12,140 bases of DNA from Terfezia claveryi (taxonomy: Eukaryota; Ascomycota; Pezizomycetes; Pezizales; Pezizaceae), in the NCBI GenBank assembly GCA_015179025.1, contig WHUX01000744.1, positions 1 through 12,140 on the forward strand, written 5' to 3'. Below the pieces are notes generated by a model that made no database searches, had not been told where the DNA came from, and worked only from the letters and a program-made list of their open reading frames with translations. Below are positions 1 through 7,617 of this stretch, in pieces. The position numbers and the translations under genes are program-made. Position 1 is the first letter of the stretch. Each line of letters starts with the position of its first letter.

Positions 1-19
1 GGCAAGGGTAAGGCTAGGG
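1..19 (+). other. Purine-rich tract, possible polypurine tract of an LTR element
   Basis: These bases are almost all G and A and directly abut the TGTCACA start of the LTR at 20. A polypurine tract just before a 3' LTR primes plus-strand DNA synthesis in LTR retroelements. If this reading is right, the element body lies left of the window. The LTR itself holds a similar G-rich stretch at about 60-110, so purine richness alone is weak evidence. Confidence 0.45.
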
Positions 20-290
20 TGTCACACACGTAGGAATGCTACTTGTGTGACCTTTGGAAAAGGCTAGGACGGGGGTAAGGGCGAGAGCAAGAGAGGCAGA
101 GGGCAAGGGGTACGAGATACGCAGAGGCAGTTGCCACATGTATTAGAAGGAGGCAGCTGTGCTGCAGAGTGGTTCACGAGATAAGGGGGGTGCACAAGGG
201 AGGTGCACAAGTGCTGGGAGAGGCAAGGTCCTATATTGGATATACAAGACGTTGGATGGGGATCTAATGAGAGGGCGGAGAGAGCAAGCT

Positions 291-297
291 CTATATA
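291..297 (+). promoter_or_regulatory. TATA-like box in the LTR
   Basis: CTATATA lies inside the LTR, about 40 bp before the first hairpin. The position fits a U3 promoter that starts transcription near 320-335. This is a motif match only. Confidence 0.4.
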
Positions 298-336
298 CAG
301 GCTTCCTTCCTAGCCAAGGTTACCGGAAGGAATAAG

Positions 337-363
337 GTTCCCGAGACCCCTTATCTCGGGAAC
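337..363 (+). other. Perfect 10-bp hairpin in the LTR
   Basis: Bases 337-346 (GTTCCCGAGA) pair perfectly with 354-363 (TCTCGGGAAC) around a 7-nt loop. It sits downstream of the TATA-like box, so it would be in the transcribed R/U5 part. Structured R regions are common in LTR elements, where they can affect termination or strand transfer. A role here is inference. Confidence 0.6.
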
Positions 364-395
364 AGAGATAACAATGATATCAATCAACAATAACA

Positions 396-423
396 AGAGT
401 CGGACGGAATCCCGTCTGACTCT
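396..423 (+). other. Second 12-bp hairpin in the LTR
   Basis: Bases 396-407 pair with 412-423 around a 4-nt loop, with one G-T wobble. It lies 32 bp after the first hairpin and about 30 bp before the LTR end. Both stems are intact, which supports low mutation of this LTR compared with the neighbouring transposase. Confidence 0.55.
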
Positions 424-454
424 CAAACCCAGCTAGGAAAGGACGGTTGTGACA

Positions 455-2254
455 CAAGATGTCAGAAAGACTACGAGATAGTTTGTGCTGATTGGAACGT
501 ACACTTAAGCTTTCCTAAGCTCTTTTGTTGGCTCGCTGACCATATGGAAAATGCTACAATCTATAGTATTGCAAACAACCACTGCCCTTCTTGTACAATC
601 CCTATTGAGAAGTTTGGTGAGTATTCAGAAAGTGGTTATCCAGCTCACTTACATCAAAATTATGCCGTAGCATACAACAATTCCGACACTATCAGTTTGA
701 AAGCAAACAGCATTAAAAACCTCAAAAATACCCTGTAGTCAGTTCCAAATATAAATCCCCCTGAGCTCATTTGAGCAGATATTTTGTACAATATTCTCCT
801 ATAAGTATTAAATTATTTATTAGATTGGATTCAAGGTTTTCTAGAATACCATGAGTAGATTAATGCGTTTGACTATGTCTGGTATCGGTTGCCTCCCTAC
901 CCTAGATTTTCAGTTCCAACCAAGGGATACTGAGTTATTTCACAATAGTCAGGAAAGGAAATATGGAACTTTGGTAAAGTCATTCTTAGAACATTTTCTG
1001 TAGCATTGTGTCGGAAGGCCAACCAACCATGGCCTATCAGAGGTCAGGTACAGGAGTTCAATTGAGCTATTCATTGCGTACGTAGCATCCCTGACTTCTA
1101 TCTTATAACTCAGTATCCTAGTTATATAGATAAGACAATTTCTTATTTACAAGAATATTTAGGTGTGTTTCATCAAACTAAATCTGTATTTTTGAGGTTC
1201 CATGCTGATAAAAAAACAAGAAAGGCTGCTGCAGAAGTACATAAGGATTTGTTGAAAAAACAAGTAGGATTGTTGGTTGAAGACCTTACAGCATCAGAAA
1301 AGGTTAGAATGCATCAAGAGAATACCTTACACCGTTGGGAATTAGTGAATGACATTTTATAAGAAGGGGCATACTTCAATTTTTCAAAAGTCTATTTAAT
1401 TTCCGATTATGCTGAAGAGATTCCGAAGTTTAGGGCTCTAGCTCAATATTCTACTGATATTAGTGAAGTCATATATAAAGGCCTTTAAGATGCTTACTGT
1501 CGAAGTAATAGGGTTAATGCAATACCACAAATAGTTACTACCTACACGAGGGATCATACTTTTGCTATGAAGGACTTGACACTTAATCTATGGAACCAGG
1601 TTAGGCAAAATAGAGATGTGATGCTAGGTGTCAGACAAGTCTACTTGAAGTTGTGGGCGAAAATTGAGTTAGGATTAATACCCAGTCTTGAGGATCTGGA
1701 GTGTGTAACCAGCTGACCAGATCTAGTGTTGATAATGCAAGCATTTTTAAGGCAGGAAGTTAGAAGCATAGATTCCGACTCTACCAGGCTATTAGTTTTG
1801 GAAATTCATTCATATAGGATGCTTCAAATTCCAGTGCCGAAATTCAATGGAGAAGGGTTCATTTTGCACAATACTAGATACACCGAGAAGTTTTGTGGAA
1901 AGGAAATAAACAATTGGATATGGGTAAGGAGACAGTATGCATTGGATGAGGCACCAGTAGGGATGCTGAATAGACAAATACTAGGACGAATCAATACATT
2001 ATTCAAAGTAATAACTATGGCAGGAATAGTACACCAGTTGGTGCCTATGAATCTACTTCAATGTATTAGGGGAAATGCTATGCAGGGTACAGAAGGAATA
2101 GTTCGCATTGGATTGCCGATAAGTGGGGAAGGGGTTATAGTTAAAAATATCACAAATAGAGGAGATTACGCATTTGATACCATTACAGCTAGAGGAAAGT
2201 TTGTTGGTAAATAATAGAATAGACTTAGAGATGTAGAATATGATTTATAATTAG
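455..2254 (+). pseudogene. Plavaka/KDZ-like transposase (CACTA superfamily), C-terminal part, RIP-inactivated
   Basis: From the LTR edge the + strand reads in one frame for about 1.7 kb and matches the layout I recall for fungal Plavaka-type transposases. A VCADWNVHLSFPKLFCWLAD block is followed by a Cys motif (NNHCPSCTIP) and GEYSESGYPAHLHQNYAVAY. Next come a DWIQGFLEYHE block, YSTDISEVIYKG, SNRVNAIPQIVTTYTRDHTF, and a C-terminal IVHQLVPMNLLQCIRG segment. In-frame stops start at 736, 772, 802, 856, 931, 946, 1063, 1360, 1486 and 1714. Several fit CGA to TGA or TGG to TAG. Near 2160-2170 the frame shifts by one: HLIPL...VNNRIDLE resumes in the next frame at 2171, with one more stop at 2234 and the likely true stop at 2252-2254. 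The N-terminal half is missing, cut by the LTR ending at 454. The role would have been cut-and-paste transposition; no activity is possible now. Family assignment is from memory of conserved motifs, without a search. Confidence 0.8.
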
Positions 2255-2632
2255 AGAAGTGGAATATTATTTATGATTAGGATATAATAAACTTGTGACT
2301 ATAGTTGAGGGAAGAGCTACAAAGAACGTAAAGTATTGGATATAAAACAGGTGCCAGGTGAATATTAGGAGGCTATATGTGGGGGTGTATGGAGGTAAGT
2401 AGAAAATTGTAATGCATGGGATGGTATAAAAATTATTGATACATACTAATATAGATTTGTATCTGCAGTTGTGTCAGAACGTGCATCAGATGCAAAGAAG
2501 GTAAAAAGGTTTTTGTGATACATGGGATAGAGAAAACATAGAAAATGCATCCTGACGCTGAATTTTTTCTGCTGATGTAGACCTGCAATTCATACTTTAC
2601 CTCACTTCAGGAGCCGAAACGGATTTTGTTCA
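2255..2632. other. AT-rich stretch, no gene seen
   Basis: The region follows the transposase stop and has stops in all frames. It may hold the 3' untranslated part and terminal repeat of the DNA transposon, but I could not identify a CACTA-type end. On the - strand, 2550-2577 carries a copy of a short module (CATCAGCA, A-rich, GCGTCAG) also found at 5650 and 6393. Confidence 0.5.
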
Positions 2633-2842
2633 CTATCCACTAGTCGAGTATGAGTCTAGGGAAGCTAGCTTCTGGTCTACTGCTATGATCTTTTGGAGGG
2701 TAAAGTACTTCTCTACCTGAAACAGAAACCTAGTGAGGGCCTCCCACTGGCAGTCTCCAGTGAATGTCTTTAAAGGTTGATTTTTACTGTGACCTCTAGA
2801 GGTAGAGCTAGTCTGTTATCATTACCTAATTTTATATAGTTC
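2633..2842 (-). pseudogene. Gag-like fragment of an LTR retroelement (tentative)
   Basis: Read on the - strand from 2842 down to the stop at 2633-2635, one frame gives a Ser/Thr-rich hinge with three stops, then QPLKTFTGD, a short variable stretch, and RFLFQVEKYFTLQ. The F-T-G-D...FLFQ-x-E-x-Y pattern is typical of the start of the capsid-like core in fungal Ty3/Gypsy Gag proteins. After about 45 residues the frame ends in two stops and nothing further of Gag can be followed. The neighbours do not include a matching LTR or pol on this strand. A chance match is possible because the fragment is short. Confidence 0.4.
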
Positions 2843-2950
2843 AATAAAGAATTAGACCTAAATTAGACTAGCATGAAATAGGCAGTGACTACACTACTTA
2901 GTTGGTCTACCTTAAAAAAACTGCAGTATATGATCTCATAATAATTATAG

Positions 2951-3270
2951 TTTTTTTTTTTTTTTTAATAGTCTATAACTGCAATCAACCGTTGATCATG
3001 ACAGAGCCCCATAGTCTTGCCTTAAAAGGGTTAACCTATACTTTTGAAGCCAAAAGTGAGAATATCCTTCCTTCCAAACCTAAGAGAACATTCCTACTAG
3101 ACGTAACTACCATAGCAACTTTGGTCCATAACCTTCCTTCACATCCTCTTTTTCCTTGCTTCCTCTCTTCCTTTTCTTCTCCTTCTACTACAACCCTGCC
3201 AAAGCAAGGATCAGGAGTAGCCTTTACCTTCATCTTATTGCATCTAAATTCAATGCTGCAATCAGCCAAC
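2951..3270 (-). mobile_element. A-tailed repeat, copy R1 (mutated; tail at the left end)
   Basis: A 16-T run at 2951-2966 is the poly(A) tail of a - strand element. The adjoining 120 bp align by eye with the reverse complement of 6600-6718: both have TAGTCTATA next to the tail, then matching CATGA, GCCCC, TTAACCTAT and CTTT blocks. Similarity appears to continue to about 3265 here and about 6450 there, with gaps. Where the other copy has CG or GG, this copy mostly has CA, TG or GA, as expected if R1 was mutated by RIP. The tail suggests retroposition (a SINE-like or 5'-truncated LINE copy). No reverse transcriptase or known protein is visible. Confidence 0.6.
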
Positions 3271-3501
3271 TAAAGCCATTACAATCATACTGGCAAAAAC
3301 AATAAAATGAGGTTGGGATTCTTCCTCTTCCCATCCTCTTCTTCCTTCCTTTCCTCTTCCTTTTCTTCTCCCTCTACTACAACTCTGCCAAAGTGGGTAT
3401 CGAAGGTAGCCTTTATCTTTATTTTGTTGTATCTAAATTTAATGCTACGATTAGCTACCTGAAGTTACTACAATCATGCTACTAAGAAAAACAAGATGAG
3501 G
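3125..3501. repeat. 189-bp imperfect tandem duplication
   Basis: Segment 3125-3312 is repeated at 3315-3501. Shared landmarks are CATCCTCTT (3142 and 3332), TCTACTACAAC (3184 and 3373) and ATGAGG (ending 3312 and 3501), giving a spacing of 189-190 bp. Both copies are pyrimidine-rich in their first half on the + strand. On the - strand both can be read as FGRVVVEGEEKEE preceded by a SI-x-FR-x-NK-x-K-x-KAT stretch. No ATG starts this reading and no family is recognised. The first copy overlaps the upstream part of A-tailed repeat R1, so the duplication may be part of that element. Confidence 0.7.
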
Positions 3502-3916
3502 CTAAGTTCCTTCCTATCCTTGGTTAAGGGTTGCCCAGGGCAATGCTTCCTTCTGAGGGCCAAAAGGGTTGCCCACGTCTCCCATCGCAGTACTAAATAG
3601 GCAATCTGCAATTATTTTCTCTAGCATTGCTTGATTGCCCTTTTGGAGAGTCACACTAGTGAGTCCTGATTTGGCCCCTACTATTTCTAGTCTCGTAAAC
3701 TACCATTTTAGGAATAGTGCTACTCCTCTTTATATACTAGTACTCTACTTACAGTCTGTTTTTTTTATATACTCAGTATATAGTCTTGACATTGTACTCT
3801 GCAGCTGCTATATTCTCGACTACTATATCTACTTTGAATGGCTTAATTTATCTCAATATGTACGAGAATATGATAGATTATTTGTTTTTGAGCTAAGCCC
3901 TCAGGGTCAAAAACTA
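3502..3916. other. Unassigned stretch with short repeats and a T run
   Basis: There is an open frame on the + strand at 3635-3964, but it begins at TTG, resembles nothing I know, and runs into the inverted repeat, so I do not call it a gene. A T run followed by ATATACTCAGTA (about 3760-3776) resembles the T run plus AAATACTCAGTA at 7260-7278. This may be the 3' end of another - strand A-tailed relic. TTGCCC-A-GGGCAA near 3530 is a short palindrome. Confidence 0.4.
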
Positions 3917-4350
3917 CTATCCATCTTCAGGATACCAATCACCACTAGGATATGGATCACCTAGCTATTTATGCATTTTCAACGATTTTGAGCTCTATAC
4001 ATAATGATATAAGCCCAGATTCTGGGATCATATTTGAAATATATAGTACTTTATAAAATAAAGTATCGTAGACCCAAGGTATATTACAGTTTAAATGATG
4101 CTGAGAGAAATACTAAAGATTACCAGGTAGGTTTAGCCATAAGATATATAAATAGATGATAGCGGAGAAAGTTTTAATAATTAGAAATTACTATTTCCAC
4201 TTAGTACTTATGATTTGCACTCACTATATATACAATTTTATATAATATGCCCATATAGAAGGATCGGTCCAAAATAGTAGCTTAGCCCGTAATACAAATG
4301 AAGCTACTTTTTATTATAGCTCAACTAAACTAGGCCTAATTCGAAAACTA
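3917..4350 (+). repeat. Left arm of a long inverted repeat
   Basis: This segment matches the reverse complement of about 5060-5499 over roughly 435 bp. Landmarks shared by the two arms include GGCTATTTATGCATTTTC-like, CCCAGATTCTGGGATC, TTTGAAATATATAGTACTTT, GAGAGAAATACT and TAGCTCAACTAAAC. Most differences are TA in this arm against TG, CA or CG in the right arm, so this arm is more heavily mutated. The outer edge is near 3917 (CTATCCATCTTCAGGAT). The arms may be two LTRs in opposite orientation or the terminal repeats of a DNA transposon. Confidence 0.75.
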
Positions 4351-4720
4351 GATAGGTCAAAAGCAAGTACATAGGTAGGGAAATATTCTTAGGTAGCTTA
4401 TACAGGTTACCTGTGTAGAACTGGGCAATGTCATACCCCTAAACAAAGGCTTAGAGAAGGTGCATAGAATATATTTACTATTATAATTTAATCAAACTAG
4501 GTCTAAATCAAATACCTAATAGTACGAAAGTATTCTAATAAGCAGGCCTATTAATTAGTACTCTACACATGATATCTATTAAAAATTAAGTGAAGATATA
4601 TCACTAATGAGTAGTTCAGTAGGAAGGCATATAAAATATTTCTATATTATAAGTTAATAAAATCAAGCCCAAATCAAGCAAATACTAGCTTATATAAATA
4701 CTTATAGAGACTAGACACTT
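4290..4720. repeat. About 166-bp tandem repeat, 2.5 to 3 diverged copies
   Basis: A core of about 40 bp starting TTATA(g/a)(c/t)T and containing an AAACTAGG(C/T)CTAA-like run recurs at 4314, 4481 and 4647. The spacings are 167 and 166 bp. Flanking bases such as GAAATATTCT / GAAAGTATTCT also recur between the first two copies. Identity is moderate and TA-rich, so boundaries are approximate. The first copy overlaps the inner end of the left inverted arm. No coding frame is open. Confidence 0.55.
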
Positions 4721-5059
4721 GTATATATACTATATAGTAGCTTTGACTTGACTAAAGTGAAGTCATCTTATAAAAGCCCTTCTCGGAAACAGGCCAACAG
4801 GTGGTAGATTTTGGGATACCACTTTCAAGCAACTACAGGATCAAGTATTTAATATCTTAAAAGCATTAATATATGGAGGGCAATCTTTTAAACCTATTGC
4901 ATATATGATTTAGCCTAAATTGATGTAGCTTAGTGTCATAGTCTTTTTGGGAAGAATTTTAAAGTCATAGTATGTCAATCTCTATCTACCTAAAATATAT
5001 ATTTAGTTGTTGAGACAAGCTCGTCTGTTCTATTTAGCTATGTATATTTGTTTAAGCTA
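4721..5059. other. AT-rich spacer inside the inverted repeat, no gene seen
   Basis: All six frames are broken by frequent stops. No match to the arms or to the 166-bp unit was seen. A TGTTGAGACA motif at about 5007 could be an LTR start if the right arm is an LTR ending GATCGACA near 5481, but this is speculative. Confidence 0.4.
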
Positions 5060-5499
5060 TGGGGCAATTGATCTAGGTTTGGTTTAGTTGAGCTACGACA
5101 AGAAATACCTTTATTTGTATCTCCAATGAAGCTACCATTACGGACCAACCCTTCTGTGTGGGCATATTATATGAAATTGCATATATAGTAAGTATAAACC
5201 ACAAGTACCAAGTGGGAACAGTAATTTCTGATCATTGAAACCTTCTCTACTATCATCTATTCATATATCTTATAGCTAAACCTATCTAGTAATCCCCAGT
5301 ATTTCTCTCAGTATCATTTAAGCTGCAGTGCACCTTGGGCCTGCAATACTTTATTTTGCAAAGTACTATATATTTCAAATACGATCCCAGAATCTGGGTC
5401 TATTTCGTTGTGTATAGAGCTCGAAATCGTCGAAAATGCATAAATAGCCGGGAGATCCGCATCCCGGTGGTGATCGACATCCCGAGGATGGATGGTATA
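5060..5499 (-). repeat. Right arm of a long inverted repeat
   Basis: This is the better preserved partner of the arm at 3917-4350, in inverted orientation. It keeps CG and CA dinucleotides where the left arm has TA, for example in the outer 60 bp (5440-5499), which contain GGGAGATCCGCATCCCGG. Outside 5499 the two flanks stop matching. The outer end, ATCCCGAGGATGGATGG, corresponds to the left arm's CCATCTTCAGGAT. Open frames on both strands here are antisense pairs within the repeat and look non-coding. Confidence 0.75.
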
Positions 5500-5883
5500 T
5501 ATTGTACGGTCATTCCCTCCTCCTTGAACCACCAGTCTCTACAGCCCCTCCAGTTATCACTGACAGGCCTCAGGAAATTCAAATTGCAGTCGCACTGTCA
5601 TTTGCCTCCTAGGCCCCGTATCCTCTGCACTTCCTCTGCATCGCTCAAACATCAGCAAACATTTAATCAGCGTCAGACGCACCTGACGCTCTATAGCAAA
5701 ACTCAACCTTGTGGCGCAGATACACATTCTGTTACGCTCTGAACGCAGCTATTTACCGATAGCACTCGCATTTCATGCATTTCAAACAATTCTTTTATTC
5801 TCATGATTTAATCTATAGCTAGCTAAACACACATAAGGATCGCGGCGCCCAAATTCACCATGTAAAACAGCTTCCAAATGCCC
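5500..5883. other. Low-mutation stretch, no gene recognised
   Basis: Base composition changes at about 5480-5500 from TA-rich to balanced. An open + strand frame continues to 5742 but starts in the inverted repeat and shows no known protein. Bases 5669-5676 and 5683-5690 form a perfect 8-bp hairpin (AGCGTCAG/CTGACGCT), part of the CATCAGCA...GCGTCAG module. Confidence 0.4.
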
Positions 5884-6326
5884 ATTCAGATTCGCCTCGA
5901 AATTACCGTCCAAATGAGCCCATTATTAGCGAGCAAAACAGCCTGAATATCCGCGTCCATATGAGCCTGCAACTGGGGGGTCTTCATTAGCCTGGATATC
6001 CACGTCCATATGAGCCAGCAATTCGGGGTCCTTATTTGCCTGTCCATATCAGCCAGCAATTCGGGGTCAATACTAGCCTGGATATCTGAGTCTAGATGTG
6101 CCCGCAATTGCGGGGTCAATACTAGCCTGGATATCCGCGTCCATATTTGCCTGCAAATCAGGGCCTTTATTGGCCTGGATATCCGCGCCCATATTTGCCT
6201 GCAAATGAGCGTGCAAATGAGCGTGCAAATGAGCGAGAAAATGAGTGAGTAAATCAGCCTAGAATCGAGCAAGCAAACCAGCCTAGAATCGAGAAAGCAA
6301 ACCAGCCTGGAATTGAGCGACGAAAA
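5884..6326. repeat. Compound minisatellite array A (49-, 12- and 24-bp units)
   Basis: Units of 48-49 bp beginning GCCTGGATATCCGCGTCC start at 5941, 5990, 6076, 6125 and 6173; a unit at 6038 lacks about 12 bp. Next come four 12-bp units GCAAATGAGCGT or variants (6201-6248) and three 24-bp units starting CAGCCT at 6255, 6279 and 6303. The left end (about 5884-5950) is a ~66-bp unit related to array B at 6945-7250. On the - strand the repeats encode fragments such as MDADIQAVLLANNGLI and LQANMDADIQA, but 49 is not a multiple of 3, so the peptide register changes at each unit. A 233-residue - strand frame (5886-6587) spans the array but starts at GTG inside a separate repeat, so I do not call it a gene. 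Confidence 0.8.
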
Positions 6327-6449
6327 AGAGTGCGAGAAAATGCGGGAGCGAACATTGGTATCTATATGTACAATGAACAGGAGACAAGCTGGCATCAGCA
6401 AAAAAAATATCTGCGTCAGGTGCGTCAAAAGCACGTGACACTCCGACGC

Positions 6450-6718
6450 AGACTGAAAACATTTCACTACGTCCGCACTGTCTTGTCCGGAGGGGGAGTG
6501 GTTAGGTAGAAGGTGGAGTACGTGGGAGCAAGCAGATGAAAGGGATCGGTGGCTGCGGAGGGTTGATCTAGTGGAAACATTTTTCACTAATTTGTCATTT
6601 CCTAGGCTCGGGAGGCAGGACCCGCTTCTGGCACCGAAAGCATAGGTTAAAGGGGAGGCTTCGGGGCCCCTTCATGACCACTGGTCGATCGCGGGTATAG
6701 ACTAAAAAAAAAAAAAAA
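6450..6718 (+). mobile_element. A-tailed repeat, copy R2 (little mutated)
   Basis: This + strand element ends in 15 A (6704-6718) preceded by GGGTATAGACT. It is the less mutated relative of R1 (2951-3270, - strand): the last 120 bp align with CG and GG here where R1 has CA or GA. It separates minisatellite arrays A and B, so it may have inserted into one original array. The 5' boundary is uncertain. I see no open frame shared by both copies and no known protein. The tail indicates retroposition; the mobilising LINE is unknown. Confidence 0.6.
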
Positions 6719-6944
6719 TACGCTCGCGTAAAACCTGGGGGCAGGGCAACACTGAATCTGATGGTCTCCCGAGTGTATTGTGCTTGCACTCTATTGTGTG
6801 CTTCTTAGCATGTACAAACCGCAATGCATATATTCAAACTCGCTTTGCCACAATCCCACCTGCCATATTCATGTTCACAATGTTCAATCTCAGTCTCGCT
6901 AAGTTAAAATGAGGAGTTTATTGATTGATTAAACATTATCAATT
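6719..6944. other. Unassigned stretch between R2 and array B
   Basis: It has ordinary base composition and no repeat or gene that I can recognise. The bases right after the A tail (TACGCTCGCG) are the place to look for a target-site duplication of R2; I found no clear partner at an R2 left edge. Confidence 0.35.
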
Positions 6945-7250
6945 GGTAATATGAGCCTCAAATTCACTATCTAAATATTCGCATCCATATTAGCCTCCTA
7001 GTATCCTCGAGCAGAACAGCTTCGATATCCGCACCTTTATGAGCCTAGAAAATTCACGGTCCAGTATCCCCCGTGCAAAAGAGCCTGGATATTCGCATCT
7101 ATGAGCCTTGAATTGACCATCCAAATCAGCCCAGTATCACCTTGCGAAACAGCTTGAATATTCGCATCTCTATGAGCCTCAAATGTCAAAATGAGCCCAT
7201 TACCCGCAAGCAAAACAGCCCAGATATTCGCATCCATATTCGCCTCCAAT
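6945..7250. repeat. Minisatellite array B (about 66-bp units), related to array A
   Basis: The motif ATATTCGC or ATATCCGC recurs at 6975, 7025, 7089, 7158 and 7224, with spacings of 50, 64, 69 and 66 bp. Units near 7190-7250 align closely with 5900-5960 of array A: both have ATGAGCCCATTA, GCAAGCAAAACAGCC-like and GCGTCC/GCATCC blocks. On the - strand both arrays share the peptide pattern DA(N/D)I-x-AVLLA-x-NGLI. In this array several CG of array A appear as CA or TG, so it is somewhat more mutated. Confidence 0.7.
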
Positions 7251-7312
7251 CTTTTTTTTTTTTTTTAAATACTCAGTACTCCTATAGGGACCCGACGTGG
7301 ATCCATGAGGAG

Positions 7313-7332
7313 CCACCCGGAAACCCGGGTGG
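7313..7332 (-). other. 8-bp hairpin near the 3' end of the A-tailed retroposon
   Basis: CCACCCGG (7313-7320) pairs with CCGGGTGG (7325-7332) around a 4-nt loop, about 47 bp from the tail. A stem near the 3' end can be a reverse transcriptase recognition site in LINE/SINE elements. That role is inference. Confidence 0.5.
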
Positions 7333-7617
7333 ATTCAGAACAAGGCCAGTTAATCTGCCAGGTCCACCGCTAAATACATAATAACAAAAGAGACTCGTGA
7401 ATGGGAAGCTCCCGTACTGTCATTAACCGGCAATGCCGGATGAGCCCGAGTGCCCTGACTGGAGCCCCGGTGGAGAAAGAACAACGCACCGGTAGGAAAA
7501 ACACAAAACTGCTCTCAAGTGGAAAAGCCCCCGCCTAAATACTCTCCCTCTCGCTAAGATTCACTCGCTGGTAGAAAAACGTGTAAGAACCCCCGAAAGA
7601 AGACCGAAAAATATCCA

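Larger units (their letters stand above)
20..454 (+). mobile_element. LTR of an LTR retrotransposon (probably a 3' LTR), inserted in a transposase pseudogene
   Basis: The segment starts TGTCACA and ends TGTGACA, a 7-bp inverted terminal repeat with the TG...CA ends typical of LTRs. Inside, in the order expected for a + strand LTR, are a TATA-like motif (291-297) and two strong hairpins (337-363 and 396-423). The transposase reading frame starts right after 454, so the LTR interrupts that gene. The bases before the LTR (TAGGG) do not match those after it (CAAGA), so this does not look like a solo LTR with a 5-bp target duplication. A 3' LTR with its body to the left fits better. The base composition is GC-rich and little mutated, unlike the transposase next to it, which suggests a younger insertion. 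Superfamily (Copia or Gypsy) cannot be told. Confidence 0.7.

Noticed and set aside
544..738. A separate 64-codon gene starting at ATG 544
   Set aside because: The same frame is readable upstream to the LTR edge and downstream through stops, and all of it matches one transposase, so this is one exon-like piece of a pseudogene.
1824..2006. 60-codon - strand frame
   Set aside because: It is antisense to the well supported transposase reading.
3635..3964. 109-codon open frame on the + strand
   Set aside because: It starts at TTG, has no recognisable motif, and its end lies within the inverted repeat arm.
5335..5742. 135-codon + strand frame and overlapping - strand frames at 5314-5582
   Set aside because: They cross the edge of the inverted repeat, overlap on both strands, and show no protein family signal.
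5941..6326. CRISPR-like array
   Set aside because: Repeats are contiguous with no unique spacers of fixed length, and the context is eukaryotic; it is a minisatellite.
5676..6426. TIR element bounded by GACGCACCTGACGC and its complement
   Set aside because: The inverted match is only 14 bp and does not extend; the longer CATCAGCA...GCGTCAG match is in direct orientation, so a TIR element is not supported.
5886..6587. 233-codon open frame on the - strand
   Set aside because: It starts at GTG, runs through the antisense of A-tailed repeat R2 and then the minisatellite array, and changes character at each repeat type. It is best explained as a frame left open by repeats.
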